Assembly: GCA_937951625.1 (NCBI GenBank) | Contig: CALFBP010000075.1 | Location: 1-36,078, forward strand | Origin: an uncultured Thermoguttaceae bacterium | GTDB taxonomy: Bacteria; Planctomycetota; Planctomycetia; Pirellulales; Thermoguttaceae | DNA: 36,078 nt | Direction of reading: 5' to 3' | Shown here: positions 1-7,236 of the stretch, in pieces | Layout of the letters: each line of letters opens with the position of its first letter | How positions within the stretch are numbered: the first letter of the stretch is position 1 | Position numbers and translations under genes: made by a program | The notes under the pieces: model-generated | Databases searched by the model: none | What the model saw: the letters and a program-made list of their open reading frames with translations, nothing else | What the model was told of the DNA's origin: nothing

Positions 1-806
1 AGGTTTTGCAGGGCGACGCTGACGCGGGCCGCCTTCATGATGTCATCGGGCGTGGGTTCCAGGATACCCTTCGCCTCCTTGGTCCACCGCGCGGCCTCGG
101 CTTCCACTTCTTTGGCGTCCGCCGCGGCGATGAGGTCGCTAAACGACTGCTCGGCCACCGCCACGACTTCGGCCCCCAACCGCTTTTTGATTTCATCCGG
201 GGATTGGGCGGGGGCGGTGCCGCGGGCGGGTGGGAAGAGTACGATCCGCGTCTGCCGCATCAACGGCATCACACGCAACAGCCGCAACGCCCGCTCCAGT
301 TCATTGAGATCGCCGCTGGGCATCAGCGTCATCGGATGCCCCTGCCGCTGCCAACGGTGGGGATACATCCAGTCGTGGCCGCTGGCGGGCAGTGAGAAGA
401 CGACCGTGGGGTGTTTCCCGTCGAGAATCGGTTTCACTACCCGAGTCAACGAAAAACAGCTCAGATTGATTGCCAGCACCGGGGCGCCCGGGCCAATTTG
501 GTTCAAGAGCGCTGCGGTCTGTTCCGGGCTGTTCGATTCGCCAATCACCAGCTCGACGTTCCCCAAATCCTTCTCGGCTTTCGCAAGCCGCGCCTTCATG
601 GCCTCCGTGTGTTGGGGATCGGTATTCCATCCGCGATCCGCCGGTCCTGGCGCTCCCGTGAACAGCACACCGATTTTGGCTTTTGCCTGGGGTCGGGGTG
701 GCAACTCGCCCGCCCAAGCATGGAGCCAAGCCCCTCCGGTCAGGGCCAAGCCGCTGGCCAACACCCCGGAACCAAGAAACTCGCGTCTTGTGCAATGCTC
801 ACACAT
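1..806 (-). CDS. Tat-exported L-fucose/L-arabinose isomerase-fold protein (partial, C-terminus outside window)
   Basis: The reading frame is open from an ATG at 806 to the left edge (268 complete codons) without a stop, so the C-terminus is missing. A strong ribosome site (AAGGGAGG) lies about 8 bases before the ATG. Residues 6-12 are TRREFLG, a twin-arginine-type signal, followed by a hydrophobic stretch and an Ala-rich cleavage region near residue 30, so export of a folded protein is likely. The rest (KIGVLFTG, then a GESNSPEQ segment, then VLAINLSCFS) reads like the N-terminal Rossmann-like half of L-fucose/L-arabinose isomerase-fold proteins. The end, EAARWTKEAKGILEPTPDDI, resembles the linker helix of that family. 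Exported members are known in planctomycetes as hypothetical sugar isomerases; the substrate cannot be told. It is divergent from the signalling cluster and probably not part of it. Moderately sure of the fold, not of the activity. Confidence 0.72.
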   Translation of the reverse strand, partial: MCEHCTRREFLGSGVLASGLALTGGAWLHAWAGELPPRPQAKAKIGVLFTGAPGPADRGWNTDPQHTEAMKARLAKAEKDLGNVELVIGESNSPEQTAALLNQIGPGAPVLAINLSCFSLTRVVKPILDGKHPTVVFSLPASGHDWMYPHRWQRQGHPMTLMPSGDLNELERALRLLRVMPLMRQTRIVLFPPARGTAPAQSPDEIKKRLGAEVVAVAEQSFSDLIAAADAKEVEAEAARWTKEAKGILEPTPDDIMKAARVSVALQN

Positions 807-1177
807 CGGACGTTCCTCCCTTTGGTAGTCAGCGTCTCAAAACCCAAAAGCCACAGCTTCCTCTCCCACGCCGCGAGCGTGGCCACCTCGGAGCACTCGC
901 CGAAGCCAGCCACCGTCACATCCTTCAGACGTGAGTTTGTCCGCGAAAGGTCACCGTGTCAATCAGGTTTCAACGATGCAATACGCCAATCCCGGGGGCA
1001 ACCTCAAAGAACGAGGCGAGGCCATAATGTCGCCCGCGGAAGGGTCGACTTCTGTCGTATCGTCCTCGTCTGTCTGACCATGCTCGCTCACGCTGCGGAG
1101 TTGGTTTACAATCATGGACCAGCACATGGCTTGCGTTTTGATCTGCCGGTCCTATCGCCAGGATTCCGCGGGGAGCG
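807..1177. other. Intergenic region between divergent genes
   Basis: This 371-base gap separates the minus-strand isomerase-fold gene from the plus-strand signalling cluster and must hold both promoters. I see a -10-like TACAAT at 1107-1112, about 65 bases before the FHA gene, but no good -35 at 16-18 bases from it. A perfect 6-bp hairpin (CCACGC, loop CGCGA, GCGTGG) lies at 866-882. No open frame here has codon use or similarity that suggests a gene. Confidence 0.5.
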
Positions 1178-2296
1178 ATGTCGTTAAACCGTTTCATTTA
1201 CTACTGTGCGGTGAGCGGTGGTTGGGCGGTGTTCGTGGCCTGGATGGCCGCGGAATGGTTCTTTTTCCGCCCTCACGCCTGGGGGGCGAACACGCCGGGC
1301 ATGGTCCGCGACACACTCACGGCGGCCCTCGTGGGCGGGGGGCTCGGCGTGGGACTGTGGGTTGTGTCCGGCATGACCAACCCCCAGTGGCGAGTTCTGG
1401 TCCGTCGCGCGGGACTGGGACTTTTCGGGGGATTGCTCAGCGGTGGTTTGGGAGGGCTCGTAGGGTCCGTGCTCTATTGGCTGGGTTTCCCCCGAGCGAT
1501 CGGCTGGCTGGCGATGGGCACGGGCATCGGTGTGGCCGAAGGACTTCACGAACAATCGTGGCGCAAGACGCGGAACGGGCTGATTGGCGGCGCCCTCGGC
1601 GGCTTTTTGGGTGGATGGCTCTTCGAAGGGATCGCGGCCGCGCGTTTGGAGATGTCGGGCCGAGCCACGGCGTTTGTCGTCCTTGGGGTTTCTGTGGGAA
1701 TCCTGATCGGCTCAGCCCAGGTCGTGTTCAAGGAGGCGTGGCTGACCGTCCTGGACGGTTACCGGCCGGGTCGGCAGCTCATCCTCAGCCGAGATGTGAC
1801 CGTCCTCGGCCGCGCCGAGCACTTGCCCCTGCCCTTCCTTGGACACGGCGATGCGGAACTGGAGCTTGAACACGCCCAAATCGTTCGGACCCCAGAAGGC
1901 AAGTACGTCATTGAAGATCGGGGCACGGTTCTTGGGACGCTTGTCAATTCGCAGCGGATTCAAGGGCCGGTGATTCTGCGGGACAACGATTTGATCCGCT
2001 TGGGGACGAACATCGTGCGATTCAGTCACCGGCGGCGCGCGTCACGCGAGGTGGAAACTGCGTCCTCCTCCTCCAATGCTGCCAAGCATCTGCCTTTGAG
2101 CCCCCCTCCTCCACCGCCGATCGTCTTCGGCCGACCCGGCGAGAGGGCAGACGCAGCCGCTCCGGCACATTGGGAAGCTTCCGAGGCTGGAAAAGTGACC
2201 CCGAAAATCGATCCCCCGCCGCGGCCAGCGGAAAGCTCAGTGCGAACCGTGGGCCTTGGTCCGATGCGACCGCCACCCCCACCTCCCACCACCTAA
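1178..2296 (+). CDS. Multi-pass membrane protein with C-terminal degenerate FHA domain
   Basis: 372 residues; the ATG is preceded by GGGGAG. Residues 1-185 hold several Gly-rich hydrophobic segments (about 11-30, 47-64, 79-102, 107-120, 134-153, 163-183), so this half is membrane-embedded with glycine-zipper-like helices. Residues about 200-283 form an FHA fold: GR at 211-212, H232, GTLVN at 253-257, and the final LGTNIVRF strand. FHA domains bind phosphothreonine, but here the usual Ser-Arg before the conserved His is replaced by E229-L230 and the Asn of the NGT turn by L252, so phosphopeptide binding may be lost or altered. Residues 290-372 are a Pro-rich, low-complexity tail with two runs of prolines. 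First gene of the plus-strand cluster that includes a kinase and a PP2C phosphatase, which fits a phospho-dependent scaffold. Exact function unknown. Confidence 0.82.
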   Translation: MSLNRFIYYCAVSGGWAVFVAWMAAEWFFFRPHAWGANTPGMVRDTLTAALVGGGLGVGLWVVSGMTNPQWRVLVRRAGLGLFGGLLSGGLGGLVGSVLYWLGFPRAIGWLAMGTGIGVAEGLHEQSWRKTRNGLIGGALGGFLGGWLFEGIAAARLEMSGRATAFVVLGVSVGILIGSAQVVFKEAWLTVLDGYRPGRQLILSRDVTVLGRAEHLPLPFLGHGDAELELEHAQIVRTPEGKYVIEDRGTVLGTLVNSQRIQGPVILRDNDLIRLGTNIVRFSHRRRASREVETASSSSNAAKHLPLSPPPPPPIVFGRPGERADAAAPAHWEASEAGKVTPKIDPPPRPAESSVRTVGLGPMRPPPPPPTT

Positions 2297-2515
2297 CTGT
2301 TGATCTCATCGGATTTTGACTTCGGCCTCGGTCGTTGGTAATTTGATTATGGAGGGCGACGCATTTGCACCGCGATCATTGGCCACGACCGGCTTGCGCA
2401 AGCGGGTCGACTTGCATGGCGCAAAGGCTGCGATGAGCTTCAGGCCAGCGACCAGCCCGGATTTGGGGACGTGACGTATGGTTCCGCAGCTCCTCCTGCT
2501 TTGGGGGTGGCGTCG

Positions 2516-4684
2516 ATGAGCCGGGCCAGACGATCGAAAGAGGCCATTTCGACCGCAGCCTTTCTCGCGCTGATTCTATGCACCGCTTGCAGCGCCACGG
2601 CGCAAGGGCCTACGCGAACGCAGATCAGTCAGCCCGTCGCCAACAGCAACCGTGATCCGGCCCAGGAGGTGGAAGCTTTCATCGAGCGGTTGCGGGCCGA
2701 GTCGCACGTCAGGAATCGAAATCTGAGGAAAGGGCAATCCCCCTCGAAAACTTCGGCAGCCCGTGCTGAAGACTGGCTACCGCATCGGCTCGCGGTTGCC
2801 TCGCCCGAGGTGCAAGAGGCGGCATTGGCCGTCCTTGCCGCCCAGGCCCAGCCGCTGGAACGCGACCTTCGCAAAGCCGCTGCGGACTTGGATCAGGGGA
2901 TTCGCGAATTAGCGAGCGCGTGGGAGCTTGTGCGGGCCAAATTGTACAGGCAGGGCGCCTTGCTCGAACGCTATCGCAACGCTGCATCCAGCAGCAAGCT
3001 GTACCTGTGGAGTCTCGACGACCACTGGTTTTGGGTTGCGGTTCTTCTGCCTTGGGCGGCATTGGCCGCGTGCATCGTCCACGCACATCGCCACGCCATA
3101 CGACGGCGATGGGGGATACGCCTGAACCGCGCAGCGCGACGTGGCATTGTCCTGGGGGGGATTGTGTTGATCATGGGCCTGGTAGCTGGGCTGGGATTCC
3201 TCGACCGCCTGACCGACGCCCGGAAGACCGCGAACCTCGGGGGACACTCCCTCGAAGCTGCGACGAACAAGGGATTGGATGCGACTGAGGGGGAGACACA
3301 GAAACTTCCGTCCGGCGTTTTTCCCTCGGAACTTTCCCCAACGGCTTTAGGCGAGGGCGCCGCGAGGCTGAATGAGAAAGACGCTCGACTGCTGCCGCGT
3401 CGCGTGATCGAACTTGGCGACCGGGTGTGGGAAGTTGTGGAACGTTTCGAAGTCCTCGATTTTTTGCCGCGGGGTATTCAAGAGGACCTAGAACACTTGC
3501 AGCGACGGGACGCCGAGCTCCGCCAGGCCGCCGCAAAAGTAGCCCCCCTGAACCGTTGGCGTCGAGGAATCCGCGGTGTGTTTGGTCTGGGTTCGCTCCT
3601 TGGGGTGGCGACGGGGGCATGGTTCTTGCGACTCCAAGTGAAACGCCGCGAGGCCAAGGCAAGCACCACGTGCCCGCTCTGTTTGGGGGTGATACCGGGG
3701 GCCGCAGCCTCGCAAAACGGCCAGCCGGGGGACGCGACCGCGCTGGTCCGTTGTGACAATGCCCTTGATTCGGCAGGCAATATCCGCTGTGGTTTCGTGA
3801 TGCGAGACGCGTATCGCCGCATGCCCAGACTTTGTTTCCCCACGCTCGGCCTTCCCCGCGCCGGAAAGACCCATTGGCTGGCCATGACCTACTGGCAGCT
3901 CAACCGCGGTGCCTACCCGCGCTGGGTGCGTTTCCAGCGGGTCCGACCAGTGGAAATCGCGACCAGCGAGGACCTCGACCGCGTGGTGGAGCAGATTCTC
4001 ATTAGCCGCCTGGGAACATCCGCAACTCAGCTAGCGCGACTGCCTCACCCGGTGATGCTCCAATTTACCGATTGCGATTTGTGGGGTCGGTCTACCGTAC
4101 TGGTCAACCTTTTCGACTTTTCCGGGGAAGTGAGCGCGCGGGTCAACCTGGACGATTATCGGCGGCGTCGGGCCTTGGAGGCCGATGGGTACGCCTTTTT
4201 TCTCGACCCGACCTTGCCCGCCGATCCCCAAGCCAAGGCGCTCGCCAACTTGTGCGAGGACTTGCGTCTGATGAAGGGGTGGGCGAGCCGGGACCCCATT
4301 CCCATCCCGCTGGCCGTGTGCGTGTCGAAGATCGACTTGTTGGTCAGACAGCCGTTCGCCCTGACAGACGGCGACGATGCCGTGGCCCATTTCTACGAAG
4401 CCCTGGCCCGGATCGACCCCACCGGCGAGGCCATGACGTTGGAAGTCCTTCGGGCGAGATCGCGGCTTGTGGCAGACCTCAGCGCGACCATTTGGCCGGG
4501 CTGGGACATCCAACGGACTTTGGACGACGCCTTTCGCGGCCACTGGATGTTCTTTCCGCTGACCCCGGTGGGACTGGATGGGCGAGGCGAAACGGACTTG
4601 AGCCTGCGGACCATCGCCCCGTTCGGACTGCTCGAACCGCTGGCGTGGCTGTTGCACATGAACGGATACCCGGTATTGATGTAA
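2516..4684 (+). CDS. Membrane-anchored GTPase, DO-GTPase2 (double-GTPase) type, with zinc ribbon
   Basis: 722 residues from the ATG at 2516, chosen because GGGGGTGG lies 6 bases upstream and it gives a clean signal sequence (cleavage near ATA-QG); a GTG at 2471 is possible. Residues 30-170 are a charged, helical, probably periplasmic region. Membrane segments lie near 171-190, 210-229 and 352-372, with a second periplasmic loop between the last two. A zinc ribbon follows (CPLC at 386-389, then VRCDN and IRCGF). The C-terminal 290 residues are a P-loop GTPase: G1 GLPRAGKT at 445-452, G3 DFSG at 534-537, G4 SKID at 604-607. This order (ribbon, then GTPase ending in a hydrophobic LLxW segment) matches DO-GTPase2 proteins, which occur next to GAP1 proteins in predicted conflict or stress-signalling loci; a GAP1-like gene is two genes downstream. 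Only 3 bases separate it from the kinase gene, so the two are probably cotranslated. Nucleotide specificity is inferred. Confidence 0.8.
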   Translation: MSRARRSKEAISTAAFLALILCTACSATAQGPTRTQISQPVANSNRDPAQEVEAFIERLRAESHVRNRNLRKGQSPSKTSAARAEDWLPHRLAVASPEVQEAALAVLAAQAQPLERDLRKAAADLDQGIRELASAWELVRAKLYRQGALLERYRNAASSSKLYLWSLDDHWFWVAVLLPWAALAACIVHAHRHAIRRRWGIRLNRAARRGIVLGGIVLIMGLVAGLGFLDRLTDARKTANLGGHSLEAATNKGLDATEGETQKLPSGVFPSELSPTALGEGAARLNEKDARLLPRRVIELGDRVWEVVERFEVLDFLPRGIQEDLEHLQRRDAELRQAAAKVAPLNRWRRGIRGVFGLGSLLGVATGAWFLRLQVKRREAKASTTCPLCLGVIPGAAASQNGQPGDATALVRCDNALDSAGNIRCGFVMRDAYRRMPRLCFPTLGLPRAGKTHWLAMTYWQLNRGAYPRWVRFQRVRPVEIATSEDLDRVVEQILISRLGTSATQLARLPHPVMLQFTDCDLWGRSTVLVNLFDFSGEVSARVNLDDYRRRRALEADGYAFFLDPTLPADPQAKALANLCEDLRLMKGWASRDPIPIPLAVCVSKIDLLVRQPFALTDGDDAVAHFYEALARIDPTGEAMTLEVLRARSRLVADLSATIWPGWDIQRTLDDAFRGHWMFFPLTPVGLDGRGETDLSLRTIAPFGLLEPLAWLLHMNGYPVLM

Positions 4685-4687
4685 TCA

Positions 4688-7066
4688 ATGAACTGGCCCT
4701 TGGCATCCCAATTCAGCGCGATGCTCCAACGACCCGAGGTCGCTTTTCGCGATCCGGAGTTGAGGGGTTATCAGATCGAGCGGGACCGTTTTGGGCAGCC
4801 GCGTCCTTGGACGGGGGCGTTCGCCGTGGTGTACAAGGGCATTCCTCCCAACGGTGGTCCGCCCCGCGCCGTGCGTATTTTCACCACCGCCTCCGTGGAG
4901 CGGCATGAGCGCTACGACGCGGTGAGCGAGTATCTCCGGTCGCGGCGCGTGCCCTGCCTCGTCGATTTCGAATATCGCGACGCGAGCGTCCGCGCCGCCG
5001 GCCATGCGGAATGGTTCCCCTTGATCCTGATGGAGTGGGTCCAAGGCGAGACGTTGGACCGTTGGATCGCGGCCCAGTGTCGTGAAAACAACCGCCAAGC
5101 TTTGGCCTCTGCCGCTGCCCGATGGCTCGATCTGGTCAACTCGTTGGAAGCTGCCGGTATCGCCCATGGCGATCTTCAACACGCCAATGTCATGGTGACG
5201 CCAACCGGCGAGTTGAAACTCGTGGATTACGACGGGATGTGCGTGCCGGCGTTGGTGGGCCGACGCAATCTGGAAGTGGGCGTCAAACCGTATCAGCACC
5301 CCGATCGCAACGAGCAAACTCCGTTGTCGCCGACGCTGGACCGATTCTCGGCCATGGTGATCTACGTGGCGTTGCGGGCGCTGGCCGCGGATCCAGGGCT
5401 TTGGACCAACTACGTGGCGGCGACGCACTACGACAAGCTGCTGTTCCGGCCCGAGGATTTCCACTCCTCCGAGGCCAGCCCCTTGGTTGGTGAGCTGATG
5501 CGGTCGCCCGACCCCGATGTCCCCGACCTCGTCGAACAACTGGTCCTTATGGCCCGATCGCCCATGGGAAATCTCCCCGCCTTGGCCGAGGTGGCCCATC
5601 CCAGCCTCAAACGGATCGAGGGACTCTTGCGCGATCAGCGATGGGACGAGGCGCTTGCCCTCTTGAACCGAAGGGGGCGGTCCAACGATGTTCCTGATTC
5701 GTTGCAGCCCTTGGTTCAGCAGGCCTACCGCGAGGTTCGCCGCAAGGAGGCCTGGGCGGCATTCTGCACGCTTCCGGACACCATGAGCGAGGCCGGGGAC
5801 CAGGCCCTGGTTGCAGCCTGGGATGAAGCTTTGTTTGCGGGCTTTCCCCCAGCCGAGGAGCAGCGCAACCGTGTGCGCGAAGCGGAGAATCGTCTGGCGA
5901 TGGTGCGTCATATCGACGCCCTTTTGCACGAATCGCCGGGAAAGGTGTCGTTGGCCAAGGAGCGGGCCTTGGTTCAAGCGGGTGGTGGTCTTCCCGAAGG
6001 CTATGCCCCTCGCCTGGATGGCCGCATCGCCCTGGCTCGGGCTCGCGTAGGTGCCGCGGAGGCGCTAAAAACAGTTATGGAGGCCCCCGAAGTTTTCCCT
6101 CGCCGCGAAGAGTCGATCGTGGCGGCTTGGCGGAAAATCGTGGCGCTGGGCTGCCGCAACATCGTTCCTCAGGCGTGGCGGCAGCGAATCGAATTGGCCG
6201 AGAAGCGGGCACCGTTGGTTCGCGCCTTGCATCAAATTCCCGATTCCCTCCCCGCCGACCAGCTTGACAAAAAACTCCTGGGCCTTTGGAACCAGGAGTT
6301 GCTTGACGAATGCGCGGACGTGGTGCCATGGCTTGGGCATTACGAACGGGCGTTGAGACGACAAGGACTGTTGCGGAGCTTGGCCACTGCAATCCGCATG
6401 CGGCAGGATGCGGAAATCGTCCGTCTCACGAAGGACCCGTTGCTGGTGGATTTCCCGCTCAGCCCCGAGTGGCGTCCAGTTATCCAGGCGGCGCGGGATC
6501 GGATGGCCCAAACGATCGATCTCTTGGAGGCGGTCCAAAAAGGGGACGCGATAGGCCTCAAAAAATTTTTCGATGTCCGGATTGTTCGCCGTCATCAGGA
6601 GCTATTCGCTCCCCACGAGAGCCAACTGAGACGCTGGATAGAGCGCGAGCTGCTGAGCCCAACCCTTTTGGGACTGGGGCCGGCGTTGGGGCGGGCAAGC
6701 CTGGTGTGTATAAATGCCCAGAAAGGGGTGTTCTCCGTCCGGTGGACTTGGCCCTCACAGAGGTTTTGCCAGCGGTGCATCCTCGGGATTTCGGCTCAAT
6801 CGCCGGGTCCGGGTGATGAACCGCAAGCCGATTCAGTGTATCATCGGGTACCAATCGATTGTGCGAGCTGGGAGGCTGGCGGGGGGAGCCGAACGATTCA
6901 AGTCCCCCCCGAATGGCGCGACGGCTGGGTCGCGGTTTGGGCCATGATCGACGTGGGATTTTTCGACCTTGCCAGCCACCCGCTGGTGTTGGGGCGTTTG
7001 CGGGATGCGGCCCAAGGTTTCATCGAGGGCAAGCCGGTTTTCCGTCTTTCAGGCTTGGGGAGGTAA
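4688..7066 (+). CDS. Ter-type protein kinase with long helical and beta-sandwich C-terminal region
   Basis: 792 residues. The N-terminal 300 residues are a kinase fold: catalytic loop HGDLQHAN at 160-167 and metal-binding DYDG at 180-183, with MEWVQGETL at the hinge. The beta-3 motif reads AVRIF (61-65): the usual ATP-contacting Lys is Arg (R63). The DLQHAN loop, the DYDGM(x)VPAL segment and the YQHP sequence are typical of the kinases that accompany TerY VWA and PP2C proteins, both encoded downstream. Residues 305-660 are predicted helical with DEAL-type repeat segments (TPR-like), and residues about 680-780 look beta-rich, like a fibronectin-type sandwich, with paired cysteines in RFCQRC. 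No signal peptide; cytoplasmic. No clear ribosome site precedes the ATG, and the GTPase stop is 3 bases upstream, so translational coupling is likely. Whether it phosphorylates protein is inferred from the conserved Asp residues. Confidence 0.85.
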   Translation: MNWPLASQFSAMLQRPEVAFRDPELRGYQIERDRFGQPRPWTGAFAVVYKGIPPNGGPPRAVRIFTTASVERHERYDAVSEYLRSRRVPCLVDFEYRDASVRAAGHAEWFPLILMEWVQGETLDRWIAAQCRENNRQALASAAARWLDLVNSLEAAGIAHGDLQHANVMVTPTGELKLVDYDGMCVPALVGRRNLEVGVKPYQHPDRNEQTPLSPTLDRFSAMVIYVALRALAADPGLWTNYVAATHYDKLLFRPEDFHSSEASPLVGELMRSPDPDVPDLVEQLVLMARSPMGNLPALAEVAHPSLKRIEGLLRDQRWDEALALLNRRGRSNDVPDSLQPLVQQAYREVRRKEAWAAFCTLPDTMSEAGDQALVAAWDEALFAGFPPAEEQRNRVREAENRLAMVRHIDALLHESPGKVSLAKERALVQAGGGLPEGYAPRLDGRIALARARVGAAEALKTVMEAPEVFPRREESIVAAWRKIVALGCRNIVPQAWRQRIELAEKRAPLVRALHQIPDSLPADQLDKKLLGLWNQELLDECADVVPWLGHYERALRRQGLLRSLATAIRMRQDAEIVRLTKDPLLVDFPLSPEWRPVIQAARDRMAQTIDLLEAVQKGDAIGLKKFFDVRIVRRHQELFAPHESQLRRWIERELLSPTLLGLGPALGRASLVCINAQKGVFSVRWTWPSQRFCQRCILGISAQSPGPGDEPQADSVYHRVPIDCASWEAGGGSRTIQVPPEWRDGWVAVWAMIDVGFFDLASHPLVLGRLRDAAQGFIEGKPVFRLSGLGR

Positions 7067-7236
7067 ATACCGTTTTTTCCGGAAGCCGCCCGTCTTCACC
7101 CGGCCCCCTGGGCCTGAATCCAACTCAGGGCAGGGTGGAGGCGAGCTGAGAGCCTTTGACCGAAATCCTTCGATCACAATCAGCCGACGCCAACAGGAGG
7201 CCAAGACCTTAACCGGCTCCTGAAGGGAGAACTGCG

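Noticed and set aside
37-828. Plus-strand open frame of 263 codons at the left edge
   Set aside because: It lies opposite the minus-strand isomerase-fold gene, which has a Tat signal, a strong ribosome site and family-like sequence; the plus frame is Ser/Arg-rich with no domain.
4685-5977. Long minus-strand frame opposite the kinase gene
   Set aside because: The plus strand has clear kinase motifs; the minus frame is His/Gly/Arg-rich and has no recognisable domain.
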